This document shows positions 1 to 11,020 of a stretch of DNA of 64,000 bases, piece after piece (within the stretch, counting starts at the first letter, position 1; every line of letters begins with the position of its first letter). Below the pieces are notes generated by a model. That model had not been told where the DNA came from. It worked only from the letters and a program-made list of their open reading frames with translations, and searched no databases. The stretch spans positions 7,896,501-7,960,500 of the forward strand of contig CM056574.1 of NCBI GenBank assembly GCA_029721435.1. Direction: 5' to 3'. Position numbers and translations under genes: made by a program. This DNA comes from Gymnothorax reevesii. Its lineage: Eukaryota; Chordata; Actinopteri; Anguilliformes; Muraenidae.

Positions 1-1418
1 TTTGGCCCCGCCTTTCTAGACGATCTTTGCTTGACCCCGCCTTTCCACAGGGAGGTCGCTGGTCTGCAGGCCTGTACTTACAAACAGTCCTGACTTCTCC
101 TCATGAAGACGCCTCTGGGATAAATGTTCTGTATCTCTTCTCTCTGTCGGTTGAAAAACTGCTGATCAGGACAGTTTACCTCCCGCTTTTCAGGAAAGGA
201 GAGGAGTTGTCAAAAACTGGGAGACAAAGTACAGCCTTTTGGATCAGCTTCAGCGGAGACTCGGAGCTGAGTCCTGTCGCCTCGTTTCTGCAGGCCGAGA
301 TCTCACCCTGCCCTGCCCTATATCTCTGCATCTGAGCTATTTATAACACCCCCCGCCCCACAGATCGCACAGCGGTACCCCGAGGGGTTTTAAAGGGGGG
401 GGGGTCACACCACTGAGATATGTAATTAATACTGAGACCACCGCAGTCCCAAATTTCTCATGGTTTTTTTTTTTCACTGATTTCGGTAGCTGAACTGGGA
501 TACGATGTTAATTAGTGAGTATTTTTTCATCTCAGTTTCACAGTGGGTCTTAAAACATCGTAGTCAAATTCATACTGAAATGGCTCTGTGTTCATCTGTC
601 ATTAAACAAACAGTAAAAAGATCGCTGCCCCCCCACAAACGCATCATGTTTATTTGCTTCCACTGATTTCATCACTATGACATGTTTTTGTTGCACATTC
701 AGTTCTAAAGACAATCTATGTAGACGCCACTGAAAGTTTGACTGACAACTGCGTTTTTTCAGACCACTAGTTTGCCAAATATGTAGAGATATTAATTTAA
801 GTACTTGTGTTTAGTGTTAATGAACGTTAACGAGTAAATGAGTCCACCTGACCTTGCTGTACAGTGTTATCTTGAAATCATTCCTTATGTCCCGAGCACA
901 GTGCTGACAAATCATAACAGTTGTACGAACAGCTTGCTAAAAGAAAGCATTTGGATTGACAGCTTGCTAAATGAGCGCAGTTGCACATATGAACCACTTT
1001 TTCAAAACAAATCTAGTTGTGGCTTCCGTTGCTTTTTCTGGGGTTGCGTCTCCTCTTGTGTTGTGGCATTTTCAAAGTCTTCTTTTAGCTTGTTTAATTA
1101 TAAATTTTTCCTTGTAGTGAAAGCGCATGTATTTTACTCGATAGACCTCGCTAACACATAAACTGTATGTATTTTTTGCTTTTGTGATGGTTAAGTTCAC
1201 CATTGCATTTTTTTAACACTTTAAGAGCTTGAAAAAATCTGTCGTAAATGTAACCTGAGGGATTAAAGAGGTTAATTGTAGGTCTTTGCATTGTATCATT
1301 CTTTTTACATTCTTTTACCATGTAACTGTTGAAAATAAAAAATATGAGAAAAGATGAAAGCAGTATAATGTGCTGCTCACTAAATTAAAGGAGAATGTAC
1401 ATCTTAAAAATGTGTGTC

Positions 1419-1420
<2 letters not shown>
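1..1420. other. Low-copy noncoding DNA, no gene identified
   Basis: No recognisable protein, RNA gene or repeat is seen. A 102-codon open frame lies at 27-335 on the plus strand, preceded by a pyrimidine-rich stretch ending in CAG near position 50 that could be a splice acceptor. The translation resembles nothing I know. A G-run sits near 395. An AATAAA at 1334-1339 could be a poly(A) signal but is isolated in AT-rich DNA. Confidence 0.4.

Positions 1421-1421
<1 letters not shown>

Positions 1422-1456
<35 letters not shown>
1422..1456. repeat. (AG)n microsatellite
   Basis: Uninterrupted AG dinucleotide run of about 17 units. Confidence 0.97.
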
Positions 1457-1460
<4 letters not shown>

Positions 1461-1649
1461 TGTGAGTTCATGTGTCTCCTTGCTAAATGAAATCAGTTAG
1501 AAGTAGAAATGCTAAGTGGCCAGATGCTCAGCAGACCCTCTTCTCTGCTTTCACTGGGACTCAGTTCCACTCCCTGAGGAGCCTGGAAGGTGCCTGAGAG
1601 TTTGCACTGGTCTCCTACGGGGTGATAACAGGGGGATGATACAAGGGCA

Positions 1650-4600
1650 TTCTTGCGGAACAGTGTTGGGGTGGCAGGGATATTTTTGAGGAACAAAAGA
1701 GGAGTGAGATGGCAGTATTTTTGTGGAACAGGAGTGGGGTGAGATGGCAGTATTTAAGGGGAACGGGAAAGGGGTGAGACAACGATATTTTCAGGGAATA
1801 GAAGCGGGGTGAGACAGCGATATTTTTGAAGAACAAGAGTGGGGTGAGACAGCAGTATTTTTGGGGAACAGAAGTGGGGTGAGATGGCAGTATTTTCAGG
1901 GAACAGGAGTGGGGTGAGACAGCAGTATTTTTGGGGATCAGGAGTGGCGTAAGACAGTGGGATTTTTGGGGATCAGGAGTAGCGTAAGACAGTGGTACTT
2001 TTGGGGATCAGGAGTGGCGTAGGACAGTGGTATTTTTGGGGATCAGGAGTGGGGTGAGACAGTGGTATTTTTGGGGATCAGGAGTGGGGTAAGGCAGAGG
2101 TATTTTTGGGGATCAGGAGTGGCGTAAGACAGAGGTATTTTTGGGGATCAGGAGTGGGGTAAGACAGTGGTATTTTTGGGGATCAGGAGTGGCGTAAGAC
2201 AGAGGTATTTTTGGGGATCAGGAGTGGCGTAAGACAGAGGTATTTTTGGGGACCAGGAGTGGCGTAAGACAGAGGTATTTTTGGGGATCAGGAGTGGCGT
2301 AAGACAGAGGTATTTTTGGGGATCAGGAGTGGCGTAAGACAGAGGTATTTTTGGGGATCAGGAGTAGGGTAAGATAGAGGTATTCTTGGGAATCAGGAGT
2401 GGGGTAAGACAGAGGTATTTTTGGGGATCAGGAGTGGCGTAAGACAGTGGGACTTTTGGTGATCAGGAGGGGGGTAAGACAGAGGTATTTTTGGGGATCA
2501 GGAGTGGGGTAAGACAGTGGTACTTTTGGGGATCAGGAGTGGGGTAAGACAGAGGTATTTTTGGGGATCAGGAGTGGCGTAAGACAGTGGTACTTTTGGG
2601 GATCAGGAGTGGCGTAAGACAGTGGTACTTTTGGGGATCAGGAGTGGCGTAAGACAGAGGTATTTTTGGGGATCAGGAGTGGGGTAAGACAGTGGTATTT
2701 TTGGGGATCAGGAGTGGGGTAAGACAGAGGTATTTTTGGGGATCAGGAGTGGGGTAAGACAGAGGTATGTTTGGGGATCAGGAGTGGGGTAAGACAGAGG
2801 TATTTTTGGGGATCAGGAGTGGGGTAAGACAGTGGTATTTTTGGGGATCAGGAGTGGCGTAAGACAGTGGTACTTTTGGGGATCATGAGTGGGGTAAGAC
2901 AGTGGTACTTTTGGGGATCATGAGTGGGGGAAGACAGAGGTAGTTTTGGGCATCAGGAGGGGCGTAAGACAGTGGTACTTTTGGGGATCAGGAGTGGGGT
3001 AAGACAGTGGTATTTTTGGGGATCAGGAGTGGGGTAAGACAGTGGTATTTTTGGGGATCAGGAGTGGGGTAAGACAGAGGTATTTTTGGGGATCAGGAGT
3101 GGGGTAAGACAGAGGTATTTTTGGAGAACAGGAGTGGGGTGAGGCAGTGGTATTTTTCGGGATCAGGAGTGGGGTAAGACAGAGGTATTTTTGGGGGTCA
3201 GGAGTGGGGTGAGGCAGTGGTATTTTTGGGGATCAGGAGTGGGGTGAGACAGTGGTATTTTTGGGGATCAGGAGTGGGGTGAGACAGAGGTATTTTTGGG
3301 GATCAGGAGTGGGGTGAGACAGAGGTATTTTTGGGGATCAGGAGTGGGGAAAGACAGAGGTATTTTTGGGGATCAGGAGTGGGGTAAGGCAGAGGTATTT
3401 TTGGGGATCAGGAGTGGGGTAAGGCAGAGGTATTTTTGGGGATCAGGAGTGGCGTAAGACAGAGGTATTTTTGGGGATCAGGAGTGGCGTAAGACAGAGG
3501 TATTTTTGGGGATCAGGAGTGGGGTAAGACAGAGGTATTTTTGGGGAACAGGAGTGGGGTGAGGCAGTGGTATTTTTGGGGACCAGGAGTAAGGTAAGAC
3601 AGTGGTATTTTTGGGGATCAGGAGTGGCGTAAGACAGAGGTATTTTTGGGGATCAGGAGTGGGGTAAGGCAGAAGTATTTTTGGGGATCAGGAGTGGGGT
3701 AAGACAGTGGTATTTTTGGGGATCAGGAGTAGCGTAAGACAGTGGTACTTTTGGGGATCAGGAGTGGCGTAAGACAGTGGTACTTTTGGGGATCAGGAGT
3801 GGCGTAAGACAGAGGTATTCTTGGGGATCAGGAGTGGCGTAAGGCAGATGTATTTTTGGGGATCAGGAGTGGGGTAAGACAGAGGTATTTTTGGGGATCA
3901 GGAGTGGGGTAAGACAGTGGTACTTTTGGGGATCAGGAGTGGCGTAAGACAGTGGTATTTTTGGGGAACAGGAGTGGCGTAAGACAGTGGTATTTTTGGG
4001 GATCAGGAGTGGGGTAAGACAGAGGTATTTTTGGGGATCAGGAGTGGGGTAAGGCAGAGGTATTTTTGGGGATCAGGAGTGGGGTGAGACAGAGGTATTT
4101 TTGGGGATCAGGAGTGGGGTGAGACAGTGGTATTTTTGGGGATCAGGGGTGGGGTAAGACAGTGGTATTTTTGGGGATCAGGAGTGGGGTAAGACAGAGG
4201 TATTTTTGGGGATCAGGAGTGGCGTAAGGCAGAGGTATTTTTGGGGATCAGGAGTGGGGTAAGACAGTGGTATTTTTGGGGATCAGGAGTGGCGTAAGAC
4301 AGTGGTATATTGGGGATCAGGAGTGGGGTGAGGCAGTGGTATTTTTGGGGATCAGGAGTGACGTAAGACAGTGGTATTTTTGGGGATCAGGAGTAGCGTA
4401 AGACAGTGGTATTTTTGAAGATCAGGAGTGGCGTAAGACAGAGGTATTTTTGGGGATCAGGAGTGAGGTAAGACAGAGGTATTTTTGGGGATCAGGAGTG
4501 GCGTAAGACAGTGGTACTTTTGGGGTTCAGGAGTGGGGTAAGACAGTGGTACTTTGGGGGATCAGGAGTGGCGTAAGACAGAGGTATTTTTGGGGATCAG

Positions 4601-5146
4601 GAGTGGGGTAAGACAGTGGTATTTTTGGGGATCAGGAGTGGCGTAAGACAGTGGTATATTGGGGATCAGGAGTGGCATAAGACAGTGGTATTTTTGGGGA
4701 TCAGGAGTGGCGTAAGGCAGAGGTATTTTTGGGGATCAGGAGTGGGGTAAGACAGTGGTATTTTTGGGGATCAGGAGTGGCGTAAGACAGTGGTATATTG
4801 GGGATCAGGAGTGTCGTAAGACAGTGGTATTTTTGGGGATCAGGAGTGGCGTAAGACAGTGGTATTTTTGGGGATCAGGAGTGGCGTAAGACAGTGGTAC
4901 TTTTGGGGATCAGGAGTGGCGTAAGACAGTGGTATATTGGGGATCAGGAGTGGCGTAAGACAGTGGTATTTTTGGGGATCAGGAGTGGCGTAAGACAGTG
5001 GTATTTTTGGGGATCAGGAGTGGCGTAAGACAGTGGTATTTTTGGGGATCAGGAGTGGCGTAAGACAGTGGTATATTGGCGATCAGGAGTGGCGTAAGAC
5101 AGAGGTATTTTTGGGGACCAGGAGTGGCGTAAGACAGAGGTATTTC
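1650..5146. repeat. 35-bp minisatellite, about 100 copies
   Basis: The unit contains the constant block GGGGATCAGGAGTGG followed by GTAAGACAG and GTATTTTT, and repeats every 35 bp for about 3.5 kb. The left-most copies (to about 1930) are the most diverged, carrying GAACAGGAGTGGGGTGAGA. The centre is dominated by AAGACAGAGG and AAGACAGTGG units. The right third (from about 4300) is enriched for GGCGTAAGACAGTGG and a shortened GTATATTGGGG variant. Because 35 is not a multiple of 3 the frame shifts every copy, so open frames here (for example 4979-5251 minus) have no coding meaning. Confidence 0.97.
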
Positions 5147-5459
5147 GTGGGGTGGAAAGCTCGGGAGGAACAGGCTAACTGAATAAAGGGATGGAGGAGG
5201 GGGAGGGACGCCTGAGTATCTCCTCTTTAAAGATGCCCTGTAAGCCAGCACACCATCAATCTTTAGCGCAACATCCTTTCTTTGTTGTAAAGGTCAAAAT
5301 TTAAAAATTAATCCCAAAATGTATACGCCGCGGGTGTACTGTGTTCTGTGGCTAATATCAGCCTCCCGGCCCAGTAGCGCAGAACCAGCCTAAAAATACC
5401 TGTGGTTTCAGACCACAGAGTTGAGCTGCACGCTATTGTACAGTGTGGTTTTTGGTAAC
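5147..5459. other. Low-copy noncoding DNA
   Basis: Between the minisatellite and a CA repeat. No gene or repeat recognised. Confidence 0.4.
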
Positions 5460-5667
5460 ACACCTACACACACAAAAGCACACCCACACACACACACACA
5501 CACATACACACGCATTAACACACACACGCACAGGCACACACACACACACACACATGCGTGGGCACGCACACACACACACACACACAAAAAGCACACCCAT
5601 ACCCACTCATGCACATGCACACCTCACACACACACACACATGCACGTACGCACGCACGTACATGCAC

Positions 5668-5700
<33 letters not shown>

Positions 5701-5727
5701 TACACACACGCACACACAAGCGAAAAA
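5460..5727. repeat. Compound (CA)n microsatellite
   Basis: CA runs interrupted by GCA, TACA and ATGCACGTACG. They translate into Thr-His or Val-Cys tracts in several frames, none of which is a gene. Confidence 0.97.
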
Positions 5728-5845
5728 CACATTCTCCCTATACTCCATGTGAAAACCATCGCCCTCGTTTAAACCTGAAGGGGACTCACTTTCGTGCCAC
5801 AGAGCTCCACATGGTTTACCGGCCAATTTCAATTATTTAAATCAG

Positions 5846-5990
5846 TGGTCCCAGGCCCTGTTCCTGGAGAGCAGCCGTTCAGTCGGTTTACCGCAGTCGA
5901 ACCGGAACAAAGTGCACCTGGTACAAGGGCGGGAGACCTCGCCGCGCCGCTGATTACTGAAATCAGTCGAGCCAAATTAGGGCCAGAGTG
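5846..5990. mobile_element. Possible non-autonomous DNA-element fragment
   Basis: The left end carries GGTCCCAGGCCCTGTTCCTG, resembling the ends of short repeats common in teleosts (compare 15690-15915, 24204-24400 and 35771-35852 in this window). No clear paired terminus or target duplication is visible, so the call is tentative. Confidence 0.3.
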
Positions 5991-7685
5991 AAATCCTGCT
6001 TCGCAGAGACAGGGCTAAGCAGCTCAAACATGATGTGTGCAGCTACCTGCATTATAAAACAGTGAAAGACATGGAGGATTTATAGCTGAATTCCCATGGC
6101 TGTGTCAGGAGTGATCAGTCACTAAGGGAGGCAGACCATTGATCATCTGGCTCAGCGGTGCAAAAATGTATCCTGGGGGGGTAAATCCATGTCCTGGATT
6201 TTGTTCTAACCAGTACCTCAGCATTTATTTCCCTACAATTCAATAAACAACACTGCTTATAGTCAAACTTTTAGCACACTGCTGTGCCTTTGCACTGTGA
6301 AACATGAGAGTCCCATGAAGTTATGTGAACTCATTTCTTCTCTTAAACTCCACTTGTTCAGATAGTTTACTCAGTTCATAAATTCTCAAATATTTAACTT
6401 AAAAATATCCATTGCCTTGAGCTAATTGCAAGTTGAAACAAAGCTTATCTTCAGATTGAATTAATTCACATTTAGTTGAGTTAACCCACATTTTTACAGC
6501 AGTCGGCAAACTTCAGTCAATACGTTAAACCACCTTGAAATGTATTGCAATGCAATGCTCATAAAAATGACAGCTGAAGATGTCACGGACCAATTTAAAC
6601 AATTATGAGAAGAGGTTTGCAGGAAATCCTGGACTGGATTACTGAGCAGGCAGTATGACACAGGGGTCCACACGCAGCAAACTCTTGTTCTGTTGCATCC
6701 CATCAGCCACGGAGGCAAATTAGCCCCCGTTAGGAGAGGCGCGGTACTCTGTGCAAATATGCCATCAGGCCTTCATATAGCTATTAATCAGGCTCACTCC
6801 AAGAGGATAATGAGAGGTAATTACACTGATAGAGGCTCGACGTGATGCTAATGTTGGCACACGTGCAACTCCAGCCAACGCCACCATAAGCTAACGCTGC
6901 TATTACATACCCCTGCAGCAGCAGACTGTGCTCTTTCTGGTGTTACCAACGATTTCTCACTCAGGACACAATTGACTCCGTCCGAGGACGTCGCACTCAA
7001 CGGCGATGATTCTATCAAAAAGATTTCACATCTGAAATGAATGAGTTTCATTGAAAATGTGGAATATTTCAAATCAAAAATCGACTTCATGACGACAGAA
7101 AGCAAATGGCCGAGGTTTGAAATGAATGCCTGATCGCAGGAATGCCCAGTTACCAGGAATTTAGCGGTGACAGCACGTCAATGGAAAGAGTGTCAGGCCG
7201 ATCCATAAGAATTACCTGCCAATTATTTGCTCTTCAATTCTAGCAGGGTATTGATGTCAGTACTTCCATCTCATTTGTTTGCAGTTTATAAATAGTGCAT
7301 TCATTAGTTCACCTGACTCCCCGAGCACCGTCAGTGCGAGTGACAGTCTTCGGCGTGCTATTATTGGACTGCGCGCCGCTAGTCTATCAACAATTAATTC
7401 AGGCCTCGCAAATTAAAACATTTCAGTACGATCATGCCGAGCATTAGCCCTGAGTACACGGCCCACTCCGCTGGGAAAAGCTGTCAGCGAGAGGACCCTG
7501 ATCCACACGGCGAAGGCTCCTGGGGAACGCCAGCTACAGTTCACCTCGGGACCGACCCTTCACCTCCGAGTCTGTTCGCCGGGGTAAATTAATTCATTGC
7601 TAATTAAATTCCGCTGACAGCTCAGCATGTTTAGTTCTCTCTAGCATACGGGCTACGTTTATACTATCAGAAAAAAAAAAAAAAA
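5991..7685. other. Low-copy noncoding DNA with AT-rich homeodomain-like motifs
   Basis: No repeat or coding signal. The part from about 7200 to 7640 has several TAATTA-type motifs (for example TTAATTCATTGCTAATTAAA near 7588) in otherwise balanced sequence, and lacks simple repeats. It could be conserved noncoding sequence; only an alignment could show that. Confidence 0.35.
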
Positions 7686-8013
7686 TTTGTCCATCCATTC
7701 TCTGTATCGCCTTTTCCTCACTGGGGTCGCGGGGGAGCTGGAGCCTATCTCAGCTGACTCTGGGCGAAAGACAGGGACCCACCCTGTACAGCTCCCCAAT
7801 CCATCACAGGGCACACACACCATTCACACACCATTCACTCACACACTCACAACATGAGCAACTTACAGTCCCTAATTATCCTGACATGCGATTCTTTAGA
7901 ATCCAGAGACCCCACAGAAAGCCCACAAAAGAACAACTTGAAGCCATAAGATCAAATTTGAACCCAAAACCTTCTGGCTGTGGGGTAATAGTGTTATCTA
8001 CTGAGCCGTCAAG
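7686..8013 (-). mobile_element. tRNA-derived SINE, V-SINE/DANA-like, minus strand
   Basis: Read on the minus strand it starts with a decayed tRNA-like head (complement of CTGAGCCGTC at 8001-8010), then a body, then the conserved 3' segment seen on the plus strand as CCACCCTGTACAGCTCCCCA and CCATCACAGGGCACACACAC (7779-7818). It ends in complement of CCATCCATT near 7691. This organisation is typical of a SINE group widespread in fish. It is diverged and contains no gene. The family name is from memory of the core. Confidence 0.7.
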
Positions 8014-8084
8014 GTAAAAATATAATATAATATAATATGGAGTGCTCGGTGATACACTGCCAATGTGTGCAATAATTTGAAGCT

Positions 8085-8321
8085 GATTGGGGGTGCAGAA
8101 GGCATCCTCACTGCAGGAAGGTTGTGGGTTCGAATCCGTCCTGGGCCCTCTCTTTGCGGAGTTTGCATATTTTCTCTGTGTTCACATAGGTTTACTCCAG
8201 GTACTCTGGTTGTGTAACACATGTATGTCAGGCTAATTGGAGACTAAGATAGGTATGAATATGCGTGTCCAGTGATGGACTGGTAACAGTAGGGTGTGTC
8301 AGGCATAATAATGGATGGATG
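8085..8321 (+). mobile_element. tRNA-derived SINE, V-SINE/DANA-like, plus strand
   Basis: A perfect-looking pol III B box, GGTTCGAATCC, is at 8127-8137, followed by the core GGAGTTTGCAT and the 3' segment GTGATGGACTGGTAACAG, ending in ATGGATGGATG. Box A is decayed. It lies head-to-head with the SINE at 7686-8013, about 70 bp apart. Confidence 0.75.
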
Positions 8322-9064
8322 TAAGGGTGATTGGATTACCCAGGAACCAGTTGCAGTAGTACTATTTAGACCCCGACGCGTGTGATCTTTGAAGATGATG
8401 GCGTCTAACAGATAAAACTGAAGACGAACTGAAGGCTTATCTTATGAGCTTCGAAGATTATTTTGCTGATGCATCCGCTCTTTGTGCGCAAAGCGTTTTT
8501 TAGCAGAATATCCTCAAAAGCATAAACATCTGTTACAGCATGACAGATTCATAAATCGCGAGTGCTTTCAGCGAGGTGTGGAGTTTTCATCGCGAGTGAA
8601 AAACTACAAGGCATTTGAACAAATGGCTGCGTTACTCCTACAGTGAAATAATGCGACTCTCGATCACAGTGGCCATCAGAAATCATCTTTAATGCACGCT
8701 TACGAGATACGGCGTCCCCGAGGAACGCGTATTGAAGCTGCGCGGACTCTGGGAGCACTCCGCTCTCGATGTTTGCGCAAAATATGTTTTATCTCACTAA
8801 ACACGGAATTTGCATTTAACTGCGAGTCGAAGTTCAGTGCAATCCGTTTTATATCGGCTCAGTGGAGGCGTTTGCCAGAGGAGGTGGTGAATTAGAGAAG
8901 GCTGTGCAGCGCACAGTCAGTGGCGTCCCAAGTTCAGATAAGATACGCACCGAGCTGTAGTGCTCGTGTTAGGCAGTACGAGCAGGTATCGTCCCTGCAT
9001 TATTAATGAAGTAGCCTCCTTCAATTATTCTGCTATCAAGGGAAGGGCTTATGGATTTAACCAA
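8322..9064. other. Low-copy noncoding DNA
   Basis: No gene or repeat recognised. CpG is moderately frequent around 8690-8780. Confidence 0.4.
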
Positions 9065-9440
9065 CCTGCAGAGGCCACTCACATCGCAATAGATAGTAGA
9101 TTTGGCTGCTTTCAGACCGGCCAATGACAGAAAGGTGTAAATTGGCTGCACTTAGATTGATCTATGAGAGAACTGCTTGCATTTAGGTGCTTTCAGACCG
9201 ACCAATGAGAGAATAGTGTGGATTTGGTTGCTTTTTAACTGGTTAATAGGAGAAGGGTGAGGAATGGCTGCATTCAGACTGTTCAATGAAATAAGAGCAT
9301 GTATTTGGCTTCCCTCGACCTGGCCAATGACAGAAGAGTGATGATCTATCTGCTTTCTGACCGGTCAATAGGAGAACAGTACAGATCTGGCCTCTTCGAG
9401 GCTGGCCAATCAGTGCGTATTTGTCTACTTTCGACTGAGA
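9065..9440. repeat. Degenerate 41-bp tandem repeat with a CCAAT motif
   Basis: About eight to nine units spaced 40-41 bp, with the anchor (CCAATGA or variants TTAATAG, TCAATGA) at 9121, 9162, 9202, 9243, 9283, 9324, 9365 and 9405. The consensus is roughly GGCTGCTTTCAGACC then GGCCAATGACAG then AAGAGTG. Copies are 65-80 % similar by eye, so the array is old. Confidence 0.85.
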
Positions 9441-9900
9441 GAAGAGTGCGATTGTTGGTGTGCTGGTCCTATAGTCTGAAAAAATATGGACTAAGCAACT
9501 CTGACACCTCCCACTGACTCTCATTTGGTGAAAAGTGTTTTGAACTCAGGAGTGACAGATCCAGGGCGCCATCTTGCTTTGAAATTCGTGTCAGAGTTTG
9601 AACAGGAGTCCTGTCGAGCCCCACAAAGCCTGTGAGAGGCAGAGACGGAGCCTACTTGTGAAGCGCTCCGCAAAATGCAGGAGGAAGAGAAAAAAGAGCG
9701 AGAGACAGTAAGAGAGGGAGAAAGGGAGGGATAAAAATGCAAGAGAGACAGAGAGAGATAGGAGAGGTAAAGTGCCATAAAGATGTTTCATGGTTTTTGA
9801 TGCTGGTTGCAATAATTATTTGCTAATGGCAATTATTAATTATTATTAATTATTATTATTATATTTCAATCTGTTATGGTTTTGTTACCTTTTTCCAGTT
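9441..9900. repeat. Low-copy DNA with purine-rich and ATT-rich tracts
   Basis: A polypurine GA-rich stretch lies at about 9678-9770 and an AT-rich ATTATTA stretch at about 9828-9870. No gene seen. Confidence 0.7.
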
Positions 9901-10740
9901 CATTATGTGGGGGGGGTTATGTGGAGGGAGAGAACGAGGGAACAAGTCAACACCGCCAGACTCCATCCATCACCTCCAAGTCTACACTCCGACTTTTCCC
10001 TCAGTTTCAAATGCAAATTCAAACCGAGTTTTTATTGGCATTACAAACACACCCACCGCTGAGGCAGAGCCGGCGCGCCCGCTCGCAAACTAAAGTTTCC
10101 TTCACACGCATTTGTGTGACAGCCTCGCCTGCCTGCAGATATACGACGGGGCGTCTTTGAGCGCGCGTACGTGACAGGCGTCTTCTCTCACTGTGCTCGG
10201 CTGAGTCGATCCTTAACCGTGCATCGGCATCAATGCGCCTCCACCGCCTATTAGTGAAAAATGGCTTCAGACGTTCTTCCTTTTCTTTCCGAGAGCGTCT
10301 TTTAAGACTGAGCTTCCGAGTCATTCCGGAATTCTTCTCTTTTTATAACCGCTCGCATCGCACGCGACGCTCATAAATATGCACGTTTACCTCGGTGCGC
10401 GGAGCTGGAATAACCTGCTGCCGAGGAGAGCCCAACGCACTCCTGTAAATACTTCTCCTCCGAATTTTCCTGCTGCCGCACTCCGGACTGGAAACGCATA
10501 TGCAGCGTGACAGGCTTATTAAACGATGCCCGAGGGTAGACAGCCGTCACATGTAGAACGGCACCGAGCGAAATAAAGACCTGCGTTAGATATTCCAGTC
10601 TTTAAAACTGCACATTAATTGGCCAGTAGAGATGTTAACTCACCTGCCCGAGGGTTCATACCGAGAGACGCTGCGCTCATTCAGTTCGGCGCGCGCGCGT
10701 CGAGTCTTTCGCATGACGGACTTGCGCCCATACGCAGCTG
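9901..10740. other. CpG-rich low-copy segment with a donor-like site
   Basis: CpG is unusually dense between about 10060 and 10740, for example GGCGCGCGCGCGTCGAG near 10687. On the minus strand a perfect splice-donor consensus CAG|GTGAGT has its GT at 10643-10642, just downstream of the CpG-dense stretch. This is compatible with a noncoding first exon or an unmethylated regulatory island, but no protein, TATA box or acceptor supports a gene. Open frames here are unrecognisable. Confidence 0.3.
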
Positions 10741-11020
10741 CGACTACCGGAGGAAAAAAGTAAATGAATTAGAAATGGACTGATGTGTTGAAGTCGAGCC
10801 CCAGAAGCGAGCATTTGGTGGGGCAGATGGAGTCGTCCGACAAGTTTCAGCCTGTATGACATAACACCCCAGGGCGAGGTGGTGTAATTGAATTGAAACG
10901 GTCTTCCCTGCGGGTGGACGCACTTCCTGGTTAGAGGCTATGTAGCCGGCCAATGTAGAGAAGTGATATAGAGTGTGTGTGTGTGTGTGTGTGTATGTGT
11001 GGCCTTCAATTTCAGGCTTC
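10741..11020. other. Low-copy DNA with a short (TG)n tract
   Basis: A (TG)n run lies at about 10974-10999. Nothing else recognised. Confidence 0.6.

Noticed and set aside
1239..1280. Possible TTAA-flanked MITE end (GATTAAAGAGGTTAA)
   Set aside because: No inverted partner was found within the neighbouring kilobase. The same holds for TTTAACCCTTCAAGTAC at 22331.
5408..5840. Several 60-140-codon Thr-His and Val-Cys frames
   Set aside because: Translations of CA/TG dinucleotide repeats. The same applies to frames at 12.5-13.5, 20.2-20.6, 23.0-23.9 and 45.3-45.9 kb.
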